A DNA stretch of 64,000 nucleotides from Qipengyuania sp. (GTDB lineage: Bacteria > Pseudomonadota > Alphaproteobacteria > Sphingomonadales > Sphingomonadaceae): NCBI GenBank assembly GCA_019745075.1, contig JAIETR010000003.1, positions 87,424 to 151,423 of the forward strand, written 5' to 3'. Positions 1 to 9,327 of this stretch are shown here, one piece after another. Below the pieces are notes generated by a model that saw only the letters and a program-made list of their open reading frames with translations, was not told the origin of the DNA and searched no databases. Position 1 is the stretch's first letter, and every line of letters starts with the position of its first letter. The position numbers were made by a program, and so were the translations under genes.

Positions 1-17
1 CATGCATCTCTCCTGCG
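1..17 (-). promoter_or_regulatory. Possible RBS and start codon of a gene leaving the window on the left
   Basis: On the minus strand an AGGAGA stretch (9-14) lies five bases upstream of an ATG (1-3), which would start a leftward gene outside the window. It lies just downstream of thyA, so the two may be cotranscribed. Nothing of the product can be seen. In many bacteria folA or another folate-linked gene follows thyA, but that is not evidence here. Confidence 0.35.
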
Positions 18-99
18 ATCACCCGCCTGAGCCGGTGTGCGATCTTTGCGCGACCACGTTATTTTATTTCAGCGCGGGTAGGAGGTCAAGGCGAGAGCC

Positions 100-1056
100 T
101 CACACCGCCACCGGCGCCTGGATCGGCGGGTGCGGCGTGTAGCCATGCACCGCGAAGTCTTCAATGCGGTAGTCGAAAATCGATGGCGGCCGGCGCACGA
201 TCTCGAGCCGCGGCCGCCCCCGCGGCTCCCTCGCAAGCTGCTCCTCGATCAGGTGCGCATGGTTGAGGTAGAGATGGGTGTCGCCCCCCATCCAGACCAG
301 CTCGCCGGGCTCGAGATCGGTCTGCTGCGCCAGCATCCGCGTCAAAAGCGCCGCCGACCACAGGTTGAACGGCAACCCGAGCGCGACATCGCAGCTGCGC
401 TGGTAGAGCCCGCAGTTGAGCCTGCCGTCCGCAACATGGAACTGATAGGTCTTGTGGCACGGCGGCAATGCCATCGCCTCGAGCTCGGCGACGTTCCAGC
501 CCTCGACGATGTGGCGCCTGCTGCCCGGGTTCTCGCGGAGCGAGCGGACGACCTCGGCGACCTGGTTGATCCCCTGCCCGCGCGCGAACAGGCCATTCTC
601 GACTTCATGGTAAGTAGGCCAGTCAACCCATTGCTTTCCATAGACTGGTCCCAGATCGCCCCAGCGGGCGGCGAAATCGGCATCGCCGGCGATCCGCGCG
701 ACGAATTCCTCGAGCGGCAGGGGTTCGCCGGTCTCGCGGACGTAGCGCGCATGCGGCCATTCGTTCCAGATCTTGACGCCCTGGAGCACCAGCGGGCGGA
801 TGTTGGTGCTGCCGGTGAGGAACCACAGCAGCTCGCGCGTCGCCGTCTTCCAATAGACGCGCTTGGTGGTGACCAGCGGCATCGCTCCATCCGCCAGATC
901 GAACCGCAGCATCGCCCCCATGACCGAGCGCGTCCCCACCCCGGTGCGATCCGCGCGCTCGCTGCCCGCGCTCCAGACTTGCCGCATGAGGCCAAGATAT
1001 TGCTGTTCCGGATGGGCCGCGAATCGGGGATCGGAAACGGCGGGAGCGGTGGACAT
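100..1056 (-). CDS. thyA: Thymidylate synthase ThyA
   Basis: Converts dUMP to dTMP with methylene-tetrahydrofolate as carbon donor and reductant, in the cytoplasm; essential for DNA precursor supply. The 318-residue product has the classic signatures: a TTKRVYWK segment near residues 63-70, a WFLTGSTN segment near 79-86, the LPPCHKTYQFHV motif with nucleophile Cys200, and the QRSCDVALGLPFN and GDTHLYLNH phosphate/substrate motifs. It is longer than the 264-residue E. coli enzyme because of an insert near residues 100-150, as in the longer ThyA subclass. It reads leftward and stops at 100. Long ORFs on the opposite strand are composition shadows. Identity is secure. Confidence 0.97.
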   Translation of the reverse strand: MSTAPAVSDPRFAAHPEQQYLGLMRQVWSAGSERADRTGVGTRSVMGAMLRFDLADGAMPLVTTKRVYWKTATRELLWFLTGSTNIRPLVLQGVKIWNEWPHARYVRETGEPLPLEEFVARIAGDADFAARWGDLGPVYGKQWVDWPTYHEVENGLFARGQGINQVAEVVRSLRENPGSRRHIVEGWNVAELEAMALPPCHKTYQFHVADGRLNCGLYQRSCDVALGLPFNLWSAALLTRMLAQQTDLEPGELVWMGGDTHLYLNHAHLIEEQLAREPRGRPRLEIVRRPPSIFDYRIEDFAVHGYTPHPPIQAPVAV

Positions 1057-1166
1057 GCCCGGCGCCTAAACCGCAAAAACCCCGCTTGCCACCCCGCATC
1101 GCCCTCCCTATAGGCACGCGCCTTGCCTCGCCCCCAGTGTCCGGGAGACATTCGGGAACGATCGGT

Positions 1167-1243
1167 CGGGGAGTAGCTCAGCCTGGTAGAGCACTGTCTT
1201 CGGGAGGCAGGGGCCGGAGGTTCGAATCCTCTCTCCCCGACCA
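1167..1243 (+). tRNA. tRNA-Pro (anticodon CGG)
   Basis: A 77-nt cloverleaf with acceptor strands CGGGGAG and CTCCCCG, an encoded CCA end, a GTTCGAATC T-loop, and an anticodon stem-loop in which the loop TTCGGGA places CGG at positions 34-36 (codon CCG). It sits between divergent thyA and the surface-protein cluster. The antisense strand translates into a well-known false ORF ending ([14 protein letters not shown]). Confidence 0.95.
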
Positions 1244-1466
1244 ATTTCTCAATGCCACCTTGATGTTGAGCGCGAGTGCGCGCGTGGATGCCTGACGAGT
1301 GACTACCGCCCGTTAACCTTCCTCGTTGTCATTGCATTGAGACCCGGCCACCCGCTTCGGCACCGTTTTCGGTTGAAGGCGACCCCGTTGTGTCGGGATT
1401 CTTCGCAAAACCCCTACACCCCCATTTAGGAACTGCTAAGGGGTTCGTTAACTCTTGTTGCCTATG

Positions 1467-1508
1467 CGATACGCATGGGCACGGAATCGATACGCATGGG
1501 CACGGAAT
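1467..1508 (+). repeat. 21-bp tandem duplication over a start codon
   Basis: Positions 1467-1487 and 1488-1508 are identical 21-mers, each containing an ATG (1475 and 1496) in the same frame. The duplication gives the following secreted protein two possible starts seven codons apart. The first copy supplies a weak GGAA upstream of the second ATG. Confidence 0.9.
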
Positions 1509-2467
1509 ATCGCCTTAAGGGATCGCTGGCGTTCGCGCTTGCCGGGGCTGCTTTCGCGGCGCCCGCGCTGGCTGGCGGCGTGCCCGCCGGTGTGCTGATC
1601 GAGAACACGGCCACCGCCACCTACACCGCCAATGCGAGCACCCAGACGGTCGATTCCAACACCGTCACCTTCCGCGTGGACGAAGTGCTCGACGTGGCGA
1701 CCGCCTCGCAGGAAAGCGGCCCGGTTCCCGCCACCACCACCGCGGTGCTGCGCTTCAAGGTCACCAACACCGGCAATGGGCCCGAGACCTTCACGCTCAC
1801 CGCCAACCCGGCGGTGACGGGCAATGCCTTCAACGCCACCGTCACCGGCCTGGCCATCGATGTGAACGCCAACGGCGCTTACGACGCGGGCGTGGACACC
1901 GCGCTGACCAACGGCGCGGCCACCCCGGCGCTCGCGGCCGACGGCCCGCTCGACGTGCTGGTGCTGGTGTCCATCCCCGCCAGCGCCCCCGCCAACGCCA
2001 CCAGCCGGGTCGAGCTCACCGCGGTCGCCACCACCGGTACCGGCGCCCCCGGCACCCTGTTCGCGGGCGCGGGCGTGAGCGGCGGCGATGCCGTCGTCGG
2101 CGCCTCGACCGCCAGCGCCACGGCGCAGGCCACGCTGACCGTCGACAAGGCTGTCGTCAGCCTGGTCAAGTCGGCGACGGTCGCCGATCCCTTCGGCGGA
2201 ACCCGCCCCGTGCCCTCGGCGATCATCACCTACAGCATCGTCGCCAATGTCGCCGGGACGGGCACCGTCGCCGGCCTGGCGATCGCCGACGCGATCCCCG
2301 CGGGCACCAGCTATCAGCCCGGGACGCTGACGCTCGAGGGCGCCGCGCTCTCCGATGCCGCCGATGCCGACGCCGGCCAGGGCGGTTCCACCGGCGTCGC
2401 CGTCCAGCTCGGCGATGTCGCCGCGGGCGGCACGCGCACCGTCACCTTCAAAGTCAGGATCAACTGA
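1496..2467 (+). CDS. Secreted DUF11-type repeat protein (cluster gene 1)
   Basis: A 323-residue exported protein of unknown function. The N-terminus (MGTEYRLKGSLAFALAG... APALA) is a standard Sec signal peptide. The mature protein opens with an ENTATATY...SNTV strand motif also found in the third and fourth genes of this cluster, and ends in a beta-rich DUF11-like repeat (DPFGGTRPVPSAIITYSIVAN, then DAIPAGTSY). Alanine-, threonine- and glycine-rich composition fits a surface or periplasmic beta-sandwich protein. I chose ATG 1496 because it gives a compact signal peptide and has a weak GGAA upstream; ATG 1475 in the upstream copy of a 21-bp repeat is equally open. The downstream gene follows after 14 bases, so the cluster is probably an operon. 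Confidence 0.75.
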   Translation: MGTEYRLKGSLAFALAGAAFAAPALAGGVPAGVLIENTATATYTANASTQTVDSNTVTFRVDEVLDVATASQESGPVPATTTAVLRFKVTNTGNGPETFTLTANPAVTGNAFNATVTGLAIDVNANGAYDAGVDTALTNGAATPALAADGPLDVLVLVSIPASAPANATSRVELTAVATTGTGAPGTLFAGAGVSGGDAVVGASTASATAQATLTVDKAVVSLVKSATVADPFGGTRPVPSAIITYSIVANVAGTGTVAGLAIADAIPAGTSYQPGTLTLEGAALSDAADADAGQGGSTGVAVQLGDVAAGGTRTVTFKVRIN

Positions 2468-2481
2468 GCAGGACCATGATC

Positions 2482-2952
2482 ATGTCGCACCGCCTTCTTA
2501 CCGCCGTCTGCGCGATCGCGCTGGGCGCCGGATTTGCCGTCCCGGCCTTCGCGCGGGCGCCCGCCGTCGCGCTCGAGGGCGACGTCAAACTCGTCCGCCA
2601 GGTCACCGAGAACGGCCGGACCAGCGAGAGGCTGGAGGAGCCCAACCAGGTGCTCCCCGGCGACAGGCTGGTCTTCACCACCCGCTACACCAACGGCGGC
2701 GCGGAGCCGGCGACCGATTTCGTGGTCACCAATCCGCTACCCGGCCCGGTCAAGCTGGCCAGGGTCGACAGCTTCGAGGTGTCGGTCGACGGCGGCAAGA
2801 CCTTCGGCGCGCTCGCCGCGCTCAAGGCCACCGGCGCCGACGGCAAGCCGCGCGCGGCCGAGCTCGCCGATGTCACGCATGTGCGCTGGCGGCTCGCCAG
2901 CATCGCCCCCGGCGCCTCCGGGGAAGTCAAGTATTTCGCCGAGGTCCGCTGA
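2482..2952 (+). CDS. Small secreted DUF11-like protein (cluster gene 2)
   Basis: A 156-residue exported protein of unknown role. A signal peptide (MSHRLLTAVCAIALG... PAFARA) is followed by a single predicted beta-sandwich with the wording typical of DUF11-like domains: PGDRLVFTTRYTNGG, then TNPLPGPVKL, ending in a charged strand VKYFAEVR. The start is ATG 2482, because the AGGA at 2470-2473 lies eight bases from it but only two bases from the other in-frame ATG at 2476. It lies between two longer relatives on the same strand and is probably cotranscribed with them. A partner or chaperone of the big surface proteins is possible but cannot be shown. Confidence 0.8.
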   Translation: MSHRLLTAVCAIALGAGFAVPAFARAPAVALEGDVKLVRQVTENGRTSERLEEPNQVLPGDRLVFTTRYTNGGAEPATDFVVTNPLPGPVKLARVDSFEVSVDGGKTFGALAALKATGADGKPRAAELADVTHVRWRLASIAPGASGEVKYFAEVR

Positions 2953-3032
2953 GGACCTCGATCGGAAGAATCGCGCCATCGATCCGCGGGCGCACAGGGA
3001 TCACAGCGGGTTTAGTTAGGGGATAGTTCGAA

Positions 3033-4130
3033 ATGAAACGCAGCATCCAATGGTTGGGGACGACGGGCGCATTCGCGCTGGTCTTTAGCCCAGCGCTGGC
3101 CGCCGCTGCTCCCGTCGGGACCGCGGCGAACTCTTCGATCAGCAACTCGGTGACCGTCAGCTACAACGTGGGCGGCGTCGCGCAGACGCCGATCACTTCG
3201 GCAGCCGACGTGTTCACGGTCGATCGCAAGATCGACCTGGTGGTGACCACGCAGGACAGCTCGGCCGTCGTCGTGACGCCCGGGCAGACCAATGCGGTCA
3301 CCACTTTCACCGTGACCAACAACTCGAACGCGACCATCGACTTCCTGCTCGCCGCGGCGCAGCAGGCGGGCGGGACGGCCAGGTTCACCGGCAACGACAC
3401 GACCGATCTTTCCAATGTGCGCGTCTATGTCGAAACCAACGGCAGCGCCGGCTGGCAGGCCGCCGACACCCAGGCGACCTCGCTCGCGGCGGTGGCCTCG
3501 GGCGATGCGGTCACGGTCTATATCGTGTCCGACGTGCCGGTCGCGACGGCGCAGGCCGCGCAGGCGACCATGATCCTGACCGCCACGGCGGCTTCGGGCG
3601 TGACCGCCACCACCGGCTACGCCGGCACCGGCGGTTCGGCGATCAGCCAGACCCCGACCGGCACCGCCAACGGCAAGACCACGATGGAAACCGTGTTCGC
3701 CGACGCCCAGGCCGAAGCCCAGACGGGCGATGGCCTGAAGGACGGCAAGCATGCCGCGCGCAGCGACTATCGTGTCGATACCGCGCAGCTTTCGGTTGCG
3801 AAGTACAGCCGCGTCATAAGCGACCCGTTCAGCGGCGCCGCCAGCCCACGCGCCATTCCCGGCGCGGTGGTCGAGTACTGCATCGTGGTGCAGAACGCCT
3901 CGACCACGATCAGCGCCACCTCGGTCTCGGTGTCCGATACGGTCGACGCGGCCACGCTGACCGGCGTCACCGCGCCCACCATCGGCGGCAGCTTCAACGG
4001 CACCGACACCTGCACCGGCGGAACCGGCGGTTCGTGGACCTCCACGGCCGGCGGCATCTACCAGTACAGCGTGGGCACGGTCGCCGCGAGTTCGACCTCG
4101 CTGGTCCGTTTCCAGGCGACGATCAGGTAA
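3033..4130 (+). CDS. Secreted DUF11-type repeat protein (cluster gene 3)
   Basis: A 365-residue exported protein. Signal peptide MKRSIQWLGTTGAFALVFSPALAAAA, then a beta-rich body of Thr, Ala, Val and Gly with few charges. It shares a C-terminal signature with the fifth gene of the cluster: DPFSGAASPRAIPGAVVEYCIVVQN here against a DP...NPRAMPGAVMEYCILVQN form there, including a conserved Cys. A second Cys (TCTGG) may pair with it after export. An AGGGGA ribosome site lies 9-10 bases upstream of ATG 3033. The 80-base gap before it could hold a second promoter but I see no clear one. Function unknown; surface-layer, adhesin or matrix roles are guesses. Confidence 0.8.
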   Translation: MKRSIQWLGTTGAFALVFSPALAAAAPVGTAANSSISNSVTVSYNVGGVAQTPITSAADVFTVDRKIDLVVTTQDSSAVVVTPGQTNAVTTFTVTNNSNATIDFLLAAAQQAGGTARFTGNDTTDLSNVRVYVETNGSAGWQAADTQATSLAAVASGDAVTVYIVSDVPVATAQAAQATMILTATAASGVTATTGYAGTGGSAISQTPTGTANGKTTMETVFADAQAEAQTGDGLKDGKHAARSDYRVDTAQLSVAKYSRVISDPFSGAASPRAIPGAVVEYCIVVQNASTTISATSVSVSDTVDAATLTGVTAPTIGGSFNGTDTCTGGTGGSWTSTAGGIYQYSVGTVAASSTSLVRFQATIR

Positions 4131-4165
4131 CACCGCAGGCGGAAAACGCCTCCGGTTGAGAGCCA

Positions 4166-7100
4166 TTGCGTTGGCTTAGGACTATCCCCCGACTGGCGGC
4201 AGCGCTCTCCGGAGCGCTGCTGACCCTGCCGGGCCCGGGCCACGCCCAGACACTTGCCAATACCGCCCGCGCCACATGGGTGCAGGGCGGCGAAACCCGT
4301 TGGGCCGACTCAAACACGGTCCAGACCGCCGTCGAACAGCTCCCGCTGGCGATCGACCTGATGCACCCGCAGGCCAATGCGGGGATCCTGGCGGTGACAC
4401 CCTCGCTATGCCGGGGCAACCCGCTCAACCTCGTGCCCGGGGCCGGAAGCGGCGCGCTGTCGCTGCCCGCCGCGGCCACCGACAAGGTCAATGTCGGCGA
4501 GATCCTGCTGGTCCAGGTGACCGCGCCCCTCGCCAACCGCGATCCGGGCGCGGTCGACAGCCTGGCGGTGACCGTCACCGGCAATGCGGGGGACCGCGAG
4601 CTGCTGACGATCTTCGAAACCGGCGCCGACACCGGCGTGTTCGCCGGCGCGATCCGCACCGCCTCGATCCCGCCGACGCCGGTGGCGGGCGACTGCCGCC
4701 TCAGCGTCCGCGCGGGGGATACCGTCCGGGCCTCGCTCGAAGGGGCCGAACCAGGCCAGACGCTGGTGTCGCGGACCGTCGGCGTGCTCGCCGATCCGTT
4801 CGGGCTGGTCTTCGACAGCGTCGATGGCGCCCCGGTCTCGGGCGCGCGCGTGACGATCGTGGACGCGGCCAGCGGCCGGCCCGCCCAGGTTTTCGCCGAG
4901 GACGGGCTCACCCCCTGGCCGTCCACGGTCACGACGGGCGCGGCGGTGACCGATGCCGCCGGCAACAGCTATCCGATGGCGCCGGGCGAATACCGTTTCC
5001 CGCTGATGGCCTTCGGGTCCTACCGTCTCGAGGTCGCGCCCCCCTCGCCCTACGCCGCGCCCTCGGCGGCCACTCCCGCTTCGCTGGCGGCGCTGGCCCG
5101 GCCCCACGGCGGCGCGTTCCAGATCGTCGATGGGAGCTATGGCGCCGCTTTCGCGCTGGACACTCCCGATGCGGTGCGGATCGACATCCCCGTCGATAGG
5201 CCCAATGTCGGCGTCACGCTGACCAAGACCGCCTCGCGCGCCCGCGCGCAGCCCGGCGACGCGATCTTCTTCACGCTGACGGTGGCGAACCCCGATCGGG
5301 GCCAGGCCCAGCGGACCACGCGGATCGTCGATCTGCCCTCGCCCTGGCTGCGGCTGCGCAGCGAGAGCCTGCGGATCGACGGCGTGGCCCGGCCCGAGGC
5401 GCTGAGCGTGACCCCCGACGGCGGCCGGATCGCGATCGATCCGGGTCCGATCGCGGCGGGCGCGAGCGTGCGGATCGCCTATGCGATGACGCTGCGCGGC
5501 GACACCCCGCCGGGCCAGGTCGCCAACCGCGCCGAGGCCACCGACGCCAGCGGCAACCGCGCCGCCGCCGAAGCCACGGTGCTCGTCGAGCGCGACACCA
5601 TCGCCGCGCGGATGACCGTGGTCGGACGCGTCGCGACGGGCCCCTGCGCGCCGGGCGAGGAAGGCTTCGGCATTCCCGGCGTGCGCGTAATGCTGGAGGA
5701 CGGGAGCTTCGCCATCACCGACCGCGAGGGGCGCTATCATTTCGGGGGCGTGGAGCCTGGCACCCACGTGGTCGCCATCGCCCCCGCCACGCTGCCCGAG
5801 GGCGCGCGGCCGCTCGATTGCGAGCGCTCCACGCGCAGCGCCGGCAGCGCGATCTCGCGCTTCGTCATCGGCCAGGGCGGCAGCCTGGCGGTGGCCGACT
5901 TCCGCGCCGCGATTCCGGGCTTCGCTCCGCCGGTTCGGGCGGACGACGCCGGCGCCGAGGCCGCGCCGGCGCGGAGGTCCGAGGCCAATCCGCTCGCCGC
6001 TCCGGAGCGCGCCACGATCAGCGACCGCGCCGCCTCGGGCGCCGACACCGACTGGCTGCTGCTCGGCGACGGGCCGACCGATTTCCTGTTCCCGACGGTG
6101 GACTACAACCCGCGTATTCCCTCGATCCGCGCCGTCATCCGGCACAAGCCCGGCCAGAAGATCGCGCTCAGGATCAACAACCAAGCGGTCGATCCGCTCA
6201 CCTTCGAAGGCACCCGCGGCGGGCCGGGCAACGCCTGGGGCGTCTCGGTATGGCGCGGCATCCCGCTCTCGGGCACGAAGAACGTCCTAACCGCCACCGT
6301 CACCAATGCCGACGGCTCGGTCGCCGCCGAGCTCGAGCGCGGGGTGCAATTCGTGTCCGCCCCGTGGCGCGCCGAGATCGTGGCGGCGAAGTCGAAGCTG
6401 GTCGCCGACGGCAAGACCCGCCCGGTCGCCGCGGTGCGCTTCACCGACCGCCAGGGCCGGCCGGTGCGCAGCGGCGTCACCGGCGCCTTCAGCGTCGGCG
6501 AGCCCTATCAGAGTGCCGCCCTGCTCGACCAGCTCCAGCTCGGCCAGCTCACGGGTAACGCGACCGGAGGCGGCGCCGGCGCGACCTGGACCATCGCGGA
6601 CGACGACGGAGTGGCGCTGATCGAACTGGCCCCGACCATGGTCAGCGGCCCGCTGCGCCTCGACTTCAACTTCGTCGACGAACAGCTGACCCGGCGCCAG
6701 CAGCTCCAGGGCTGGGTGACCCCCGGCGACCTGCCCTTCACGCTCGTCGGCCTGGCCGAGGCCAGCGTGGGCGCGAAAAGCGTCGCCGACCAGATGGAAC
6801 GCAGCGGCCGCTTCGACAGCGATCTCGGCGACAATGGCCGGGTGGCCTTCTATGCCAAGGGGCGCGTGCTGGGGAAGATGCTGCTCACCGTCGCCTACGA
6901 CAGCGCCAAGGCGAAAGCCGGCCAGCGGCTGCTGGGGATGATCGACCCGAGCGCCTATTACACCATCTACGCCGACGGCTCGACGCGCCGCTACGACGCC
7001 TCGAGCACCGAAAAGCTCTATGTCCGGCTCGAAACGGGCGCCTTCTATGCGCTTTACGGCGACTTCGTCACCGGCTTCGACCAGACCGTCCTCGCCCGTT

Positions 7101-9247
7101 ACCAGCGCACCATGACCGGCGTGAAGGCGGAGACCCGGACGGGCGCCTTCCATGCCCAGGCCTTCGCCGCCAAGGTCGCCAGCCGCTATCGCCGCGACGA
7201 AATCCAGGGCGCAGGCATTTCCGGGCCCTATGCGCTGCGCGACCGCAACATCCTCGCCAACAGCGAGCGGGTGGCGATCGAGGTGCGCGACCGGCTCCGC
7301 TCCGAAATCATCGTCAACCGCCGCGAGCTGAGTCGCTTCATCGACTACGACATCGATGCGCTGTCGGGCACGATCACCTTCAGGGAGCCGGTGCTGAGCC
7401 GCGATTTCGACCTCAATCCGCAGTTCGTCGTGGTCGATTACGAGGCCGCCGACGGCCTGGGCGAAGCGCGCTGGAACGCGGGCGCTCGCTCCGACGTGAC
7501 CTTCGGAACCCAGAACGAAATCCGCCTCGGCGCGACCGCGATCAGCGACCGCGGCGACAATGCCCGCACCGGCCTCGCCGCGATCGATCTGCGCGCCCGG
7601 ATGGGCGCCGCCACCGAAATCCGCGCCGAGGCGGCGGTCAGCCGCCGCGACGGCGTCAGCTCCACCGGCTGGCTGGCCGAGGCCGAGCATCGCACCGGCA
7701 AGCTCGACCTGCTCGCCTATGCCCGCCAGACCGACCGCGATTTCGGCACCGGCCAGCAGAACGGCGTCGAGCTCGGCCGCCGCAAGTTCGGCGTGGACGG
7801 CCGCTATGCGCTGAGCGACAACGCCAGCTTCGTCGCCCGCAGCTGGTACGACGAGAGCACGACCGACCCCGGCAGCCGCTTCGCGGTGCAGGGCGATTTC
7901 GTCCATCGCGGGCTCTCGGGCGAAGGCCGCATCGGCATCGCGCATATCACCGACCGTCTCGCCGACGGCCGCTCCGCCACTTCGACCGTTTTGCAAGGTC
8001 AGGCCAGCAAACGACTGATGGGCAACCGTCTGGAGCTTGGCGTGGGCACCAGCATCGCGCTCGCTAACACCGGATCGATCGATCTTCCCGCGCGCCATCG
8101 CTTCCGCGCTCGCTATGCCTTGACGGACGCCGTTCGCCTTGTCGGCAATTACGAAATCGCACGGGGCGACAAGCTGAACGCGCGCAATTTCAACCTCGGC
8201 TTCGAGCTTTCGCCGTGGGCGGGCGCGCGCATCGTCAGCACCATCGGCCGACAGGACATCGCCGAGGCCGGCTCGCGCAGCTACGCCGCCTTCGGCCTGG
8301 CGCAGAGCGTCAGCCTGACCCCGCGCCTCACGCTCGACGCCACCATCGACGGCAACCGCGCGCTCGCCGGCGCCAGCGTGTTCGATCTCGTCAATCCGCT
8401 CCAGCCGGCGGCGAGCGGCGGGCAGTTGTCGCAGGACGGCGCGCGGTTCGAGAACTTCACCGCCCTCACCCTGGGCCTCGGCTGGCGGGTGACCGACTGG
8501 TCGGCGACGCTGCGCGGCGAATGGCGCGACGGCCAGTTCGCCAACCGCAAGGGGCTGACGGCCGGCGTGATCCGCCAGCTCGGCGACGGGGTGACCGTGG
8601 GCGGCGGCGCGAGCTGGACGAGGGCCAGCGGCGCGAACACGGCGACCAGCGAGGTGGTCCAGGCCGCGCTCGCGGCCGCCTTCCGCCCCGCCAACTCGGA
8701 TTTCTCGGCGCTCGGCAAGCTCGAGTTCCGCGGCGACAAGGTGACCGATGCGGTGCTCGGCCAGCTCGGCCCGGTGGGGCGGAGCGCGCTGACCGTGAAC
8801 GGGGATGCCCGTTCCGACCGCCTCGTGGCCAGCCTCTCGACCAACTGGCGCCCCGAGGGGCATGACGACGGTCAGCAGGTCCGGCGGACCGAGATCGGCG
8901 TTTTCCTCGGCGCGCGCTACAATCTCGACCGGCTCGAGAACCAGGACGTGACCAGCACCGCGCTGGTCGCGGGGCTCGACGCGCGCATCGGCCTGGGGGA
9001 GCGGATCGAGGTGGGCGGGAGCGCGACGGCGCGCGCCAATATGTCGGACGGCACCACCAGCTTCGCGATCGGCCCGCAGATCGGCGTCAGCCCGGCGAAG
9101 AACACGCTGCTGACGCTCGGCTACAACATCAAGGGCTTCCGCGACGCCGACTTCGGCGCCGCGCGCCACACCGACGCGGGGATCTATGCGTCGGTGCGGG
9201 TGAAGCTCGACAGCGACAGCTTCTCGTTCCTGGGTCTGCGCCGGTGA
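4166..9247 (+). CDS. Giant outer-membrane barrel protein with DUF11 and SdrD-B-like domains (cluster gene 4)
   Basis: A 1693-residue predicted surface protein starting at TTG 4166. A signal peptide ends near GPGHAQ, followed by the NTARATW...SNTV strand motif shared with cluster gene 1. Residues about 345-470 read as a DUF11 repeat (VGVTLTKTASRARAQPGDAIFFTLTV). Residues about 480-560 read as a carboxypeptidase-regulatory/SdrD-B-like fold (GIPGVRVMLEDGSFAITDRE). An Ig/invasin-like segment follows near 700-800 (VADGKTRPVAAVRFTDRQGRPV). From about residue 850 to the end come dozens of alternating amphipathic strands (YARQTDRDFG, YEIARGDKLNARNFNLGFEL), as expected for an outer-membrane beta-barrel; it ends SFSFLGLRR. 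Likely role is surface display or export of its neighbours, by inference only. No TonB box was seen. Confidence 0.8.
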   Translation: MRWLRTIPRLAAALSGALLTLPGPGHAQTLANTARATWVQGGETRWADSNTVQTAVEQLPLAIDLMHPQANAGILAVTPSLCRGNPLNLVPGAGSGALSLPAAATDKVNVGEILLVQVTAPLANRDPGAVDSLAVTVTGNAGDRELLTIFETGADTGVFAGAIRTASIPPTPVAGDCRLSVRAGDTVRASLEGAEPGQTLVSRTVGVLADPFGLVFDSVDGAPVSGARVTIVDAASGRPAQVFAEDGLTPWPSTVTTGAAVTDAAGNSYPMAPGEYRFPLMAFGSYRLEVAPPSPYAAPSAATPASLAALARPHGGAFQIVDGSYGAAFALDTPDAVRIDIPVDRPNVGVTLTKTASRARAQPGDAIFFTLTVANPDRGQAQRTTRIVDLPSPWLRLRSESLRIDGVARPEALSVTPDGGRIAIDPGPIAAGASVRIAYAMTLRGDTPPGQVANRAEATDASGNRAAAEATVLVERDTIAARMTVVGRVATGPCAPGEEGFGIPGVRVMLEDGSFAITDREGRYHFGGVEPGTHVVAIAPATLPEGARPLDCERSTRSAGSAISRFVIGQGGSLAVADFRAAIPGFAPPVRADDAGAEAAPARRSEANPLAAPERATISDRAASGADTDWLLLGDGPTDFLFPTVDYNPRIPSIRAVIRHKPGQKIALRINNQAVDPLTFEGTRGGPGNAWGVSVWRGIPLSGTKNVLTATVTNADGSVAAELERGVQFVSAPWRAEIVAAKSKLVADGKTRPVAAVRFTDRQGRPVRSGVTGAFSVGEPYQSAALLDQLQLGQLTGNATGGGAGATWTIADDDGVALIELAPTMVSGPLRLDFNFVDEQLTRRQQLQGWVTPGDLPFTLVGLAEASVGAKSVADQMERSGRFDSDLGDNGRVAFYAKGRVLGKMLLTVAYDSAKAKAGQRLLGMIDPSAYYTIYADGSTRRYDASSTEKLYVRLETGAFYALYGDFVTGFDQTVLARYQRTMTGVKAETRTGAFHAQAFAAKVASRYRRDEIQGAGISGPYALRDRNILANSERVAIEVRDRLRSEIIVNRRELSRFIDYDIDALSGTITFREPVLSRDFDLNPQFVVVDYEAADGLGEARWNAGARSDVTFGTQNEIRLGATAISDRGDNARTGLAAIDLRARMGAATEIRAEAAVSRRDGVSSTGWLAEAEHRTGKLDLLAYARQTDRDFGTGQQNGVELGRRKFGVDGRYALSDNASFVARSWYDESTTDPGSRFAVQGDFVHRGLSGEGRIGIAHITDRLADGRSATSTVLQGQASKRLMGNRLELGVGTSIALANTGSIDLPARHRFRARYALTDAVRLVGNYEIARGDKLNARNFNLGFELSPWAGARIVSTIGRQDIAEAGSRSYAAFGLAQSVSLTPRLTLDATIDGNRALAGASVFDLVNPLQPAASGGQLSQDGARFENFTALTLGLGWRVTDWSATLRGEWRDGQFANRKGLTAGVIRQLGDGVTVGGGASWTRASGANTATSEVVQAALAAAFRPANSDFSALGKLEFRGDKVTDAVLGQLGPVGRSALTVNGDARSDRLVASLSTNWRPEGHDDGQQVRRTEIGVFLGARYNLDRLENQDVTSTALVAGLDARIGLGERIEVGGSATARANMSDGTTSFAIGPQIGVSPAKNTLLTLGYNIKGFRDADFGAARHTDAGIYASVRVKLDSDSFSFLGLRR

Positions 9248-9327
9248 GCGCCGCCGCGAGCCCTCAACAAGCCATTAACCATAGGCTGCTACCGCCACGG
9301 CGACGGCGATTTCCGTGGGCAATCGAA

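Noticed and set aside
342..1244. A 300-codon minus-strand frame containing [14 protein letters not shown] over tRNA-Pro and thyA
   Set aside because: It is the antisense of tRNA-Pro joined to a shifted frame of thyA; the motif is a well-known tRNA artefact.
1428..1456. CtrA-like site (CTAA and TTAAC halves) upstream of the surface cluster
   Set aside because: The spacing between halves is eight and the first half is not TTAA, so it does not fit the TTAA-N7-TTAA consensus.
6287..9169. A 960-codon minus-strand frame inside the barrel gene
   Set aside because: GC-rich antisense shadow; no domain, signal peptide or ribosome site, while the plus frame has clear motifs.
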